Below are positions 52,643-63,544 of a DNA stretch of 64,000 bases, in pieces (the stretch's first letter is position 1; every line of letters starts with the position of its first letter). Source of the stretch: Streptomyces sp. NBC_01716 (GTDB lineage Bacteria > Actinomycetota > Actinomycetes > Streptomycetales > Streptomycetaceae); contig NZ_CP109181.1 of assembly GCF_036248275.1 (NCBI RefSeq), positions 1,922,001-1,986,000 on the forward strand, given 5' to 3'. The position numbers and the translations under genes are program-made. Under the pieces are notes generated by a model. It had not been told where the DNA came from. It saw only the letters and a list, made by a program, of their open reading frames with translations, and ran no database searches.

Positions 52643-53047
52643 TCACGGCTGCTGGGCCGCCGCCGCCGCGATCCCCTCGACCTCGGTGCCGACCGGCGCG
52701 AGCAGGAAGACATTGCGCTCGACCCGGTGCATCCCGCTGCCGAGCCCGAAGACGACACCGCTGCTGAAGTCCAGGATGCGCTTGGCCACGTCGGTCTCCG
52801 CGCCGGTCAGGTCGAGGAGCACCGGGATCTGCGCGATCAGATGCTCCGCGACCTCACGCGCGTCGGCGAAGACCCGTACCCGCAGGACCACGAACCGCCG
52901 CTGCTCGGCGGCGTAGTCCTCCGGGATCGTGCGGTGGTCGACCCGCGAGGGCCATTCGTCGCGGCCCCGCAGCGGGACGACCTCGGCCAGGCCCTCCCAC
53001 TGCTCGTCGGTGGCGTCGTACCTGTCGTAACCGCCGTATCTGCTCAC
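52643..53047 (-). CDS. SepF-like cell division protein, paralogue
   Basis: This 134-residue protein has the SepF core (about 45-125; RRFVVLRVRVFADAREVAEH, then VLLDLTGAETDVAKRILDFSS, then GVVFGLGSGMHRVERNVFLL). SepF anchors FtsZ rings to the membrane and self-assembles into rings. The N-terminal acidic/Tyr-rich start (MSRYGGYDRYDATDEQWE) replaces the membrane-binding amphipathic helix of the main SepF in the division cluster. It is one of the extra SepF proteins of Streptomyces, possibly linked to sporulation septa. The start is GTG 53047 after AAGGGGTG. Confidence 0.8.
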   Translation of the reverse strand: MSRYGGYDRYDATDEQWEGLAEVVPLRGRDEWPSRVDHRTIPEDYAAEQRRFVVLRVRVFADAREVAEHLIAQIPVLLDLTGAETDVAKRILDFSSGVVFGLGSGMHRVERNVFLLAPVGTEVEGIAAAAAQQP

Positions 53048-53169
53048 CGGATCACCCCTTCCGCGCGCTCTGTCTGTAGGCGGCCATCCTCCCGCCCCTC
53101 ACCCGTTCGGCCCAACAGCGACACGGCCCAGTTACGCAAGGAGCATGGGAAGGCCGGTGGGAAGCCCGG

Positions 53170-55572
<2,403 letters not shown>

Positions 55573-55705
55573 CGTCGCTCCGTCCGTGAGGCGGGTTCGT
55601 CCATGTCCCCTCACGCTAGTGCGGCCGGTTGACCGGCGCTTCTCCGATCCTGATCGGTGTGCGGACGGCGCGGCGTGCGGCCGGCTACGCGCTGGACGGT
55701 CTGCG

Positions 55706-56653
55706 CTACACGCCGTGACCCCCGGCGGTGGCCATGTCGGCCGCCAGACCTTCCCGGTATCCCGGAAAACGCGGTGTCCAGTCCAGCTCCGTACGCGCCC
55801 GCTCGTTGGAGATCCGCACGTTGACGCGGGTCATCACCTGGGCGATGTACGGCGCGGCGAGCCGGATCAGTCCGGCGGGGAGAACGATCGGCCTGGGAGT
55901 ACGGGTCGTACGGGCGATCTCCTCCATCAACTCGCGCCACGTGGCCGGGGTGTTGTCCACGACGTTGTAGACCCGGCCCCCGACTCCCCGCTCCAGCGCG
56001 GCGACAGTGGCTGACGCCGCGTCCTTGTGGTGGACCAGCGCGAGCGTCCCCGCGCGCCCGAGCGGCACCGGCAGCCGGCGCCTGCTCATCATCGCGGCGA
56101 AGACCTCGATGTCGCCTCCGTAGAAGAGCCCGTAGCGCAGGGCGATGCCCGCGATCTCGGGCCCGGCACCGAGCACCTGGTCCTCGGTGGACTTCAGCGC
56201 CGCGAGAACGGGGTCCGTCTTGGCGCCCGTGGGTACGGCGAACGGCGCGTCCTCGGTAAGAGGCTCGGGCCCCAGGTCACGGAAGCCGTACCCGAGGAAC
56301 ATCGACTGCGTCAGGAAGCGCGTCGCGCCCATCTGCCGCGCCGCGTCCAGCAGGTTACGGGTCCCCTCCACCCGGAGCCGGTTGGTCGGCTCCAGGTCGG
56401 CATAGCGCAGGGGTGCCTTGGTCAGCGCGGTGAGTTCATGGACGACCGCGTCGGCGCTCAGTCCCTCCAGGGCGGCGAGCAGCGCGCTCCGGTCGAGCAC
56501 ATCGGCCAGCACGGCGGTCGCACCACCCTGCCTGAGCCGCTCGGCCGCCTGCGGGAAGCGGGTGACGGCGATGACGTGATGCCCCGCCGCCATGAGCTGG
56601 GGTACGAGGAAGTGGCCGAGGGTGCCGGAGGCTCCGGCGAGGAGAACTTTCAT
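55706..56653 (-). CDS. NAD(P)-dependent epimerase/reductase (SDR)
   Basis: This 315-residue atypical SDR has the N-terminal VLLAGASGTLGHFLVPQLMA dinucleotide motif, and ALRYGLFYGGD and VYNVVDNTPATWRELMEEI typical of the extended epimerase/NmrA-like group. The catalytic Tyr-x-x-x-Lys is not at the usual place, so enzymatic chemistry is uncertain; some members are sugar epimerases and others NAD(P) sensors. AAGGAGGAGCC precedes ATG 56653. It is the last gene before the UvrA-like gene on this strand and has no clear partner. Confidence 0.85.
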   Translation of the reverse strand: MKVLLAGASGTLGHFLVPQLMAAGHHVIAVTRFPQAAERLRQGGATAVLADVLDRSALLAALEGLSADAVVHELTALTKAPLRYADLEPTNRLRVEGTRNLLDAARQMGATRFLTQSMFLGYGFRDLGPEPLTEDAPFAVPTGAKTDPVLAALKSTEDQVLGAGPEIAGIALRYGLFYGGDIEVFAAMMSRRRLPVPLGRAGTLALVHHKDAASATVAALERGVGGRVYNVVDNTPATWRELMEEIARTTRTPRPIVLPAGLIRLAAPYIAQVMTRVNVRISNERARTELDWTPRFPGYREGLAADMATAGGHGV

Positions 56654-56697
56654 GGCTCCTCCTTGAGCCGCCTCGATCTTTGTTCCACGGTAGTGCC

Positions 56698-57147
56698 TCA
56701 GGCTCCCTCGTGCGAAGCCGGCACGTACGCCCACACGGTCTTGCCCGGCCCCGTCCGCCCGCTGACCCCCCACTGCAAGGCGACGGCGTCCACGAGGACG
56801 AGCCCCCGGCCGTGCTCGCCGTCGGCGGCGACGCCCCGCGGAGCGCGCATCGGCATCGCGCCGTGGGTGTCGCTCACCTCGATCCGTACGAGGTCCTTGG
56901 CCGTGTTGTACGCCAGCCGCAACGCGAAGTCCCGCCCCGGCACCCGCCCATGGAGCACGGCGTTCGCCGCCAGCTCGGCGACCACGAGGACGGCGGCGTC
57001 GGACGGCTCGGACCCGTACGGAATACCCCACGCGTCGAGCTGCTGCGTCGCGAGCCTCCGCGCGAGCCGCGCGCCGCGCCGGGTGGCGGAGAACCGCTGG
57101 TTGAACACACGTACGGTGACGGCCTCTTGGGCCTGGAGGGATGGCAT
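56698..57147 (-). CDS. HATPase anti-sigma-like protein paired with XRE gene
   Basis: This 149-residue protein is a RsbW/SpoIIAB-like ATP-binding domain: VVAELAANAVLHGRVPG (N box), IEVSDTHGAMPMR (G1) and GEHGRGLVLVDAVA (G2). It is divergent from the XRE/DUF5753 gene at 57315, with DUF397 further on. This three-gene arrangement is a recurring Streptomyces module connected with morphological and antibiotic regulation. Whether it acts on a sigma factor is unknown. The 167 bases between them hold the shared promoters. Confidence 0.85.
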   Translation of the reverse strand: MPSLQAQEAVTVRVFNQRFSATRRGARLARRLATQQLDAWGIPYGSEPSDAAVLVVAELAANAVLHGRVPGRDFALRLAYNTAKDLVRIEVSDTHGAMPMRAPRGVAADGEHGRGLVLVDAVALQWGVSGRTGPGKTVWAYVPASHEGA

Positions 57148-57314
57148 ATGCCCAGCGTCCGGGCCGGATTGGGCGGTTTACCAGGGACTACGCCAGTACA
57201 CCTGCCCGCTGTACTGGTTGACCGTCTGGACTGGGTGAGTAACTACCAGTGATGCTGGACCAGTTGTGCGGGGTACGCATCGAGCCGAGCAGGGCCCAGG
57301 GAGAGGCGAACGGT

Positions 57315-58154
57315 ATGACGGCGGTCGGCAGTGGCATGAGCAGTGAACCCGAGACGTCGGACAGTCTCAAGACCTTCGGCTCTGTGTTGAAGGCGCTGCG
57401 GGAGGAAGACGGCCTGACCCAGGAGGAGTTCGCGCATCTGGTGCAGTACTCGGTGCACTACATCGCCAAGATCGAACAGGGAAGGCGATTCCCGCCGAAG
57501 GACCTGCCGAACCGGGCGGGAGCGGTGCTGGATCCACCCGCGAAGCGAATCATCGAAGCCGCGTTCAAGACCCTCACCAAGGGTGCGGGGCTGGCTTCGT
57601 GGTTCAAGAAGTGGGCGATCATCGAGGAGACGGCGATCTCGCTGTACGCGTACGAGTGCCGGGCGATTCCGGGGCTGTTGCAGCCGGAGGCGTACGTCAG
57701 AGCGCTCTTCGAGCGGAGGCTGCCGCCGCTGACCGAGGAGGAGCTGGAACAGAAGGTAGCGGCCCGCCTGGAACGTCAACGGCTCCTGACGGAACGGCCC
57801 AACACCTCCTTCAGCTTCATCATCGAACAGGCGCTCCTGGAGAGGATGTTGGGGGGCCAAGAGGTCACCAACGCGGTCGTTGACCGGCTACTCGAAGCGG
57901 GCGCTCGACGCAACGTGGAGATCCAACTCATGCCTCTGCGCCAGGAGGATCACAGCGGTTCCGGCGGCCAGATGTACCTTGCGGAGACGCCCGATCACCA
58001 ATGGATCGGATACGTCGAAGGCCACGACAGCAGCACCCTGCTGAGGGATCCGAAACTGGCGAGTTCCATGCTCCAGCGCTATGGGAAGATGCGGTCACAG
58101 GCCCTGAGCCGTCAGGCCACCGCGAGCCTGCTGGAGCAGATGCGAGGAGCGTAA
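57315..58154 (+). CDS. XRE-family helix-turn-helix regulator with DUF5753
   Basis: This 279-residue protein has an HTH_31 domain (FGSVLKALREEDGLTQEEFA to VQYSVHYIAKIEQGRR, residues about 20-70) and a C-terminal DUF5753 region (YECRAIPGLLQPEAYVRALF, then EQALLERMLGG, then QIQLMPL-like NVEIQLMPLRQEDHSGSGG). Such regulators work with the small DUF397 protein made from the next gene, and some influence development and antibiotic production. ATG 57315 was chosen for GGGAGAGG upstream. An ATG at 57249 has no such site. The stop overlaps the DUF397 start (TAATG). Confidence 0.88.
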   Translation: MTAVGSGMSSEPETSDSLKTFGSVLKALREEDGLTQEEFAHLVQYSVHYIAKIEQGRRFPPKDLPNRAGAVLDPPAKRIIEAAFKTLTKGAGLASWFKKWAIIEETAISLYAYECRAIPGLLQPEAYVRALFERRLPPLTEEELEQKVAARLERQRLLTERPNTSFSFIIEQALLERMLGGQEVTNAVVDRLLEAGARRNVEIQLMPLRQEDHSGSGGQMYLAETPDHQWIGYVEGHDSSTLLRDPKLASSMLQRYGKMRSQALSRQATASLLEQMRGA

Positions 58155-58393
58155 TGAGCACCACTGAACTGACCTGGTTCAAGAGCAGCTACAGCAGCGA
58201 CGGCGGTGACAACTGCCTTGAAGTCGCCTGGTCGAAGAGCAGCTACAGCAGCGGCGACGGCGACAACTGCGTCGAGGTCGCCGCTCAGCCCGACGCCGTC
58301 CTCGTGCGGGACTCCAAGGACCCCCGCATCGGCCGGCTCACCCTTGCCCCCACCGCCTGGGCCGCGTTCACCGCCCACATCGCCACGCGCTGA
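58154..58393 (+). CDS. DUF397 protein with duplicated core
   Basis: This 79-residue protein carries the DUF397 signature twice in tandem: WFKSSYSSDGGDNCLEVAW and then SKSSYSSGDGDNCVEVA, followed by VLVRDSKDPRIGRLTLAPTAW. Usual family members have one SSYS-x-x-GG-x-C-V-E-V unit, so the first 18 residues have been duplicated. It probably partners the XRE/DUF5753 protein made from the overlapping upstream gene, and GAGGAGCG precedes the ATG. Whether the extra unit binds anything is unknown. Confidence 0.88.
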   Translation: MSTTELTWFKSSYSSDGGDNCLEVAWSKSSYSSGDGDNCVEVAAQPDAVLVRDSKDPRIGRLTLAPTAWAAFTAHIATR

Positions 58394-58460
58394 CGCGGCT
58401 GACGCGCTGACGGGGCGGCCCGAGCGTTCTCGGGCCACCCCACCCGCGTCAGACGCGCGT

Positions 58461-58985
58461 TCAGCACATCTTCTGGGTGGCCGCCTGGCCCGCGAGCGGG
58501 TCGCCCGCCCTGCGCAGGGAGCCGACCGCCGCCGTGCAGTCCTTCACCGTGTCCGCGCCGCCCGACCAGAACTCCTGGCCATTGTGGTCGGTCCACGCCT
58601 TCCCGCCGAAGAAGTCGTCCTGGCTGTAGCTGTAGACGGCGACGCTCACGTCGTAGTCCTTGTTGACGTTACGGAATGAATCCCAGACCCAGAGATATCC
58701 GTAATTCTCGTTGCACGTCTTCGAGTAGAACTGCTTGACCGACGCGATGTGCGCACCGGCCCTGTCGATGTAGGCTGTTTTTCCGACCTGGTACGCGTCG
58801 GCGCAGACTCCCGCCACCCGTGCTTTCGCGCTCGCCGGGTTTCCCGCCTCACTGGGGGCGGTCGACTTCGCCTTGGCGGACTTGGACGGCTGCGGTGCCG
58901 GACCGTCGCCCGCGACCGCCGCGCCCGCAGGGATCAGGGCGAATGCGCAGGCCGCGGCCACGACCGCGCGCTTGGTGTAGCGCAT
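58461..58985 (-). CDS. secreted small protein of unknown function
   Basis: This 174-residue protein begins with a signal peptide (MRYTKRAVVAAACAFALIPA, cleavage near AVAGD). A Ser/Ala/Lys-rich linker (SKSAKAKSTAPSEAGN) leads into a domain with four cysteines (VCADAYQV, KTCNENYG, VKDCTAAVG and the terminal QKMC) and several aromatics (YGYLWVWDSFRN, WSGGAD), suggesting a disulfide-bonded extracellular domain. I do not recognise the family. It converges on the DUF397 gene and is transcribed away from the broken phosphotransferase gene. Confidence 0.7.
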   Translation of the reverse strand: MRYTKRAVVAAACAFALIPAGAAVAGDGPAPQPSKSAKAKSTAPSEAGNPASAKARVAGVCADAYQVGKTAYIDRAGAHIASVKQFYSKTCNENYGYLWVWDSFRNVNKDYDVSVAVYSYSQDDFFGGKAWTDHNGQEFWSGGADTVKDCTAAVGSLRRAGDPLAGQAATQKMC

Positions 58986-59202
58986 AGGAACACCTCTCTC
59001 TGAGCAAAAGGGCGCGGTAAACCCACGGGCCCGCCAGTGGCGGCTACCGCTCGGTTATCGGGCCCGATGCCGGCTGCTGGAATTACTTCCGAACACCTAG
59101 GCAGACAACGGATCTTGACCGAGGGTTGCACGATTCCCCGGTTTTATTTCGGGCGGGTAAACGGAATTCGCGCCTCGGCTCCATTTCAACCTCAGGAGAC
59201 AC

Positions 59203-60043
59203 ATGACAACCGACAACAACGCGTTCACCGGCAGCCGTCGCCGGCCGTGGCACGCGCTCCCTTCCTCCGTACGAGCCGGCATCGAGGACGTGCTCGGGGG
59301 GCGGGTGGTGGCGGCCAGGAGCCAGCCGGGCGGGTTCTCCGACGGGCTCGCGGCGCGGCTGGAGTTGGCGGACGGGCGAAAGGTGTTCGCCAAGGCCGTG
59401 GACCCGGGGGCGGCGCCGGGGGGTGGCGGCGTTCCACCGGCGGGAGGTGGTGGTGAACGGGGCGCTGCCGCACGGGGCTCCCGTACCGAGGCTGTTGGGG
59501 TCGTACGACGATCTGGGGTGGGTGGCGCTGGGCTTCGAGGACATCGAGGGGGCGTTGCCCGTACAGCCGTGGCGGGAGGACGAGTTGGAGCGGGTGCTCC
59601 ACGCGTTGACCGACCTTGCGGAGTCTCTGACTCCTTCACCGGGGCTCAACTGCCGCGACGTGTCTCCCCGGTTGGGGGGTTGGGGGCGACGGGTGGACAG
59701 CCCTCGGTCGCTGGCGAAGTTGGGGGTGGTCGCACCGGATGCGGCGCGGGAGTTGGACCGGCATCTCGCCTGGACCGGGCCCGTGTACGCGGATCTGGTG
59801 ATGCTGCTCGGCAGCGTGGCGCTGAGCGGGCTCGACCCGGAGCGGTACGCCACGCGACATCCTCTGTTGCGGGGTGTCGATCCGGCGGCGGTGGACGTGC
59901 TCATCTCGGCACAGGCGGGGTTTCTGCTGGCGGCGGCGTGCTCGATGGACTCGGCGGATCCGGGGGTGGATCCGAGGCTGGAGCACGCGATGACGGGCCT
60001 GGGGCTCGCGTCGCTGCGGGGTGGACGTCGGTCCCAGGGGTGA
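59203..60043 (+). pseudogene. phosphotransferase (APH-like) with frameshift and deletion
   Basis: The first 73 residues (GGRVVAARSQPGGFSDGLAA, ADGRKVFAKAVDPGAAPG) match the start of actinobacterial aminoglycoside-phosphotransferase-like proteins. The frame then shifts in a G run at 59419-59424 and continues as FHRREVVVNGALPHGAPVPR and GWVALGFEDIEG. After RHLAW the sequence jumps to TGPVYADLVMLLGSVALSGL, skipping the catalytic H-x-D-x-x-x-D-N loop and following metal Asp. An in-frame deletion of roughly 45 residues is inferred. With both lesions it cannot make an active kinase. Confidence 0.75.
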
Positions 60044-60091
60044 CTGTGCGCTGGGGCAACCGAGTTGACTGTCGGAAACGTCTGGTGGGAC

Positions 60092-62035
60092 ATGGCGACC
60101 ACTGGCACACCGTCCCCCTCACCCATCCCACCGCGCTGGCCGCATTGCGCCCACGGTGCGGATCCGGTCGGTGACCCGGTTGGCTGCCGTGGCCGGCGCG
60201 TGGAGCCGTACGACGGGTGTCTGGCCCACCTCACGGACGCCGACCGAGACGGCTACCTGAGCACACTGGGGCCAGGTAGCGACCTCGATCACCGGGGCAC
60301 CCAGATCTCAGAGACGCTGCTGGAGCAACTCCTGGACGCGGTCCGCGACCCTCTCAGTCAGAAGCCCCGCCTTGGCGAGATCTCATTCGTTGACGCGAAG
60401 TTCACCGGCAGCGCCAACTTCGGCGGGACGAAGTTCACCGGTGATGCGAACTTCAGCGGGGCGAAGTTCTCCGACAACGCCAACTTTATCCTGGCGAAGT
60501 TCTCCAACCACGCCAGGTTCGACGAGGCGTCGTTCTCCGACAACACCAACTTCGACATGGCCGTGTTCTCCAACCACGCCAGGTTCGACGGGGCAAAGTT
60601 CTCCGGGTACGCCAACTTCGGCAGGGCGAAGTTCACCGGCAGCGCCAACTTCGGGGGGGCAGTGTTCTCCCACAACGCCGGGTTCAGCGGGGCGAAGTTC
60701 ACCGGCGATGCGAACTTCAGCGGGGCGAAGTTCTCCGTCAGCGCCGTGTTCAACGGGGTGAAGTTCTCCAGGTATGCCAGGTTCCTGGGGGCAAAGTTCT
60801 CCGGCTACGCCAACTTCGCTTGGGCAGTGTTCTCCGACAACGCCACATTCGCCAGGGCGAAGTTTTCCAGCGACGCTGACTTCAGCGGGGCAGTGTTCTC
60901 CGACAACGCCGAGTTCAGCGGGGCGGAGTTCGAGACGGCTTCGGAATTGGGTCCTCTCGTCTGCTGGCATGTCCTCAGCCTGCGCGGAGCACGGTTTGCC
61001 GGCCCCGTAACCATCGAAGCGGCAGCGGCCCGGCTCGATTGCCGGCGGACGCGGTGGGAGTCCACCGCCGCTCTGCGGCTGCGGTACGCGTCCGTCGACC
61101 TGAGCGATGCGGTGGTCGAGTATCCGGTGAGTGTCACCGCCCGGAAGACCCCCTTCCCCAGGGAACTCAGCCGCGTCGCCTTGGAGGAAGGGGCACTGGC
61201 CACCGGCGATGCAGGCGTGCGCGTCGTGTCCCTGCAAGGCATGGACGCCGCACACCTCGTGCTGAACAACGTCGACCTCAGCGAATGCGTATTCACCGGC
61301 ACCGTGCACTTGGACCAACTGCGGCTGGAGGGCGAGTGCCCCCTCGCACCCACCCCCTCCGGGCTTCGCCAGCGGGGGCCGTTTCCCGTGCGGTGGACCG
61401 CGCGGCGCACGCTGGCCGAGGAACAGTACTGGCGCACTAGCCGAGGTTGGCCGGGGTGGGAGGCCGCGCCGGGTGGGGTGGAGGTCGTCGGGCCGGCGGC
61501 TCTCGCTCCCGTGTACCGGCAGTTGCGGAAGTCCTTCGAGGACGGCAGGAACGAGCCCGACGCCGCGGACTTCTACTACGGCGAGATGGAGATGCGTCGC
61601 CACGACCGCCAACGGCCCCGCGCCGAGCGGATGTTGCTCGCCCTGTACTGGGCGGTGTCCGGGTACAGCCTGCGGGCCTCCCGCGCACTGGGTTGGCTTC
61701 TCGGTGCCATGGCCGCCACCGTGCTGGTCATGATGCTGTGGGGGTTGCCCAAGGACGACCCGAAGCCCGCCACCACCGGACGGCTGTCGGGACAGGACAT
61801 CGCCCTGACCACGGACACTCCCGACCCGGCCAACCCCACCGGCTCTCTCCGCTCCCGGCTCACCTCCGAGCGGTGGGAGAAGTCCGCGCGGGTCGTGGTC
61901 AACTCGGTCGTCTTCCGCTCCTCCGGCCAGAACCTCACCACCACCGGTACGTACACCGAAATGGCCTCCCGGGTGGCCGAACCGGTACTCCTCGGTCTCG
62001 CCGTCCTTGCCGTACGCAGCCGGGTCAAGCGGTAG
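60092..62035 (+). CDS. pentapeptide-repeat protein with C-terminal membrane segments
   Basis: This 647-residue protein has a Cys/His-bearing head (WPHCAHGADPVGDPVGC, then LAHLTDADRDGYL). About 20 pentapeptide units follow (A-N-F-S-G, A-K-F-S-D, A-R-F-D-G types; residues about 105-290), predicted to form a right-handed beta-helix. A second diverged repeat block lies at about 300-430. The last 150 residues include a membrane helix (ALGWLLGAMAATVLVMMLWG) and a second hydrophobic segment near VAEPVLLGLAVLAV. Helix-with-membrane designs suggest a tethered scaffold. The biochemical role is unknown. ATG 60092 has GGTGGG upstream; 60065 is an alternative. Confidence 0.78.
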   Translation: MATTGTPSPSPIPPRWPHCAHGADPVGDPVGCRGRRVEPYDGCLAHLTDADRDGYLSTLGPGSDLDHRGTQISETLLEQLLDAVRDPLSQKPRLGEISFVDAKFTGSANFGGTKFTGDANFSGAKFSDNANFILAKFSNHARFDEASFSDNTNFDMAVFSNHARFDGAKFSGYANFGRAKFTGSANFGGAVFSHNAGFSGAKFTGDANFSGAKFSVSAVFNGVKFSRYARFLGAKFSGYANFAWAVFSDNATFARAKFSSDADFSGAVFSDNAEFSGAEFETASELGPLVCWHVLSLRGARFAGPVTIEAAAARLDCRRTRWESTAALRLRYASVDLSDAVVEYPVSVTARKTPFPRELSRVALEEGALATGDAGVRVVSLQGMDAAHLVLNNVDLSECVFTGTVHLDQLRLEGECPLAPTPSGLRQRGPFPVRWTARRTLAEEQYWRTSRGWPGWEAAPGGVEVVGPAALAPVYRQLRKSFEDGRNEPDAADFYYGEMEMRRHDRQRPRAERMLLALYWAVSGYSLRASRALGWLLGAMAATVLVMMLWGLPKDDPKPATTGRLSGQDIALTTDTPDPANPTGSLRSRLTSERWEKSARVVVNSVVFRSSGQNLTTTGTYTEMASRVAEPVLLGLAVLAVRSRVKR

Positions 62036-62130
62036 CTGCGCACGCCCCCGTCATGCCGGATCATGGACGCACCGTCCGGTCCGTGAGATACGTGTGCACG
62101 GAATCGAATACCCGCGCTAGTCTCCCCGCC

Positions 62131-62214
62131 ATGTCCGCACCCGCCCGCTTCCTCTGTCTCGCGTGCTTCGCGAACTCGGTCTGGTGCGTCGACGACAACC
62201 TCTGTTGTTCCTGA
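62131..62214 (+). CDS. Cys-rich 27-aa leader peptide
   Basis: This small frame (MSAPARFLCLAC to DDNLCCS) has five cysteines among 27 residues (positions 9, 12, 19, 25, 26), two as a terminal Cys-Cys. It ends 52 bases before a sulfur-transporter gene. The position and Cys density suggest a leader whose translation senses charged cysteinyl-tRNA and thereby controls the transporter. No clear terminator/antiterminator pair was worked out. The TAGTCT near 62118 could be a -10 element. Confidence 0.6.
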   Translation: MSAPARFLCLACFANSVWCVDDNLCCS

Positions 62215-62266
62215 GTCGAGCCCCCGCGCCCCGCCACCGCCGACCACCCGACTCCGGAGAACTGTC

Positions 62267-63544
62267 GTGACCACCACCGCTCCCCCGCGCCGGACCAGCC
62301 CCGCCGCGCTGCTCGTCCCCTCCCCGACCTCCTCCCCCGCCCCCGAGGCCGAGCCCGCGCCTCCGGTACGGCGCGTGCCGCTCGCGATATCCGGGCTGCT
62401 GGCCGTCGCACTGACCGCGTACGTGTGGTCGACGCACGGCGCCAAGCCCGGAACGCTCCTGCTGCTCGGGCTCGGTCTGGGCCTGGCGCTCTTCCACTCG
62501 CGGTTCGGATTCACCTCCGCCTGGCGGCAGTTGGTGGCTGTCGGCAACGGGCAGGGGCTGCGCGCCCATGCCCTGCTCCTCGGCACCACCGCCACCCTCT
62601 TCGCGCTGATCATCGGCAGCGGGACGGGGCTCTTCGGCTCCGTGCCCGCGCCGTCGGCCGGGCCGCTCGGCGTCGGGCTGCTCGTCGGGGCGTTCGTCTT
62701 CGCCATCGGGATGCAGCTCGGGGGCGCGTGCGCGTCGGGGACGCTGTTCGCCGTGGGGGCGGGGCAGTCGTCCATCGTTCTGACGCTCGGTGGTTTCATC
62801 GTCGGATCGACCGTGGCCGCCTGGCAGTTCGACCTGTGGAAGGACCTGCCCGCGCTCGACCCGGTCCTTCTGTCCGACCACGTCGGCTGGTTCGGCTCGT
62901 GGGCGGTGACCATCGCCGTACTGGGCCTCATCGTGCTGGTCAGCCGCCGCGTACAGGCGCGCCGTACCCCGCCGCCGATCAGCACCCCGCCGAGCGCCAA
63001 GGGCGCGGCGCGCGTGCTGCGCGGATCATGGCCACTGGCCGCCGGCGCGCTGGCGCTGGCCGTGCTGGGCGCCGGGGTGCTGCTGGTGTCCGGCGGTCCT
63101 TGGGGTGTCACCAGCGCGTTCAGCCTGTGGGGCTCGCGGGTGGTCGACGCGCTCGGCGGCAACCCCGCCAACTGGTCGTTCTGGCAGCAGCCGGGCAACG
63201 CGGAGATGTTCGCGGGGCCCGTACTGAAGGACAAGAACAGCCTGACCGACATCGGCATCATGATCGGCGCCGCTGTCGCCGCCTCGCTCGGCGGGACGTG
63301 GGCGCTGCACCGGGGCATCCCCGGCCGCACCGCCGTGGCCGCGGTACTCGGCGGCGTACTGATGGGGATCGGCGCGCGGCTGGCGGGCGGCTGCAACATC
63401 GGCGCGTACCTCGCGGGCATCGCGTCGGGCAGCCTCCACGGCTGGATCTGGGGCGCGACCGCCCTGCTCGGCACATGGGCGGGGATACGGCTGCGCCCGC
63501 TGTTCGCGCTGGGCAACCCCAAGCCGGGGGACGGGATCTGCTGA
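62267..63544 (+). CDS. YeeE/YedE family sulfur (thiosulfate) transporter
   Basis: This 425-residue membrane protein has an extended cytoplasmic head (Pro/Ala-rich, residues 1-35) and about 10 hydrophobic segments. It keeps the two conserved cysteines of the family, in QLGGACASGTLFAVGAG and RLAGGCNIGAYLAGI, which relay thiosulfate through the membrane in known YeeE proteins. The start is GTG 62267. It lies just after the Cys-rich leader, which supports sulfur-status control. The usual TusA-like partner gene is not present downstream before the window ends. Confidence 0.9.
   Translation: MTTTAPPRRTSPAALLVPSPTSSPAPEAEPAPPVRRVPLAISGLLAVALTAYVWSTHGAKPGTLLLLGLGLGLALFHSRFGFTSAWRQLVAVGNGQGLRAHALLLGTTATLFALIIGSGTGLFGSVPAPSAGPLGVGLLVGAFVFAIGMQLGGACASGTLFAVGAGQSSIVLTLGGFIVGSTVAAWQFDLWKDLPALDPVLLSDHVGWFGSWAVTIAVLGLIVLVSRRVQARRTPPPISTPPSAKGAARVLRGSWPLAAGALALAVLGAGVLLVSGGPWGVTSAFSLWGSRVVDALGGNPANWSFWQQPGNAEMFAGPVLKDKNSLTDIGIMIGAAVAASLGGTWALHRGIPGRTAVAAVLGGVLMGIGARLAGGCNIGAYLAGIASGSLHGWIWGATALLGTWAGIRLRPLFALGNPKPGDGIC

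Noticed and set aside
60400..60940. Tandem 30-base DNA repeats resembling a CRISPR or minisatellite
   Set aside because: The periodicity is explained by pentapeptide-repeat coding; there are no unique spacers and the frame stays open.
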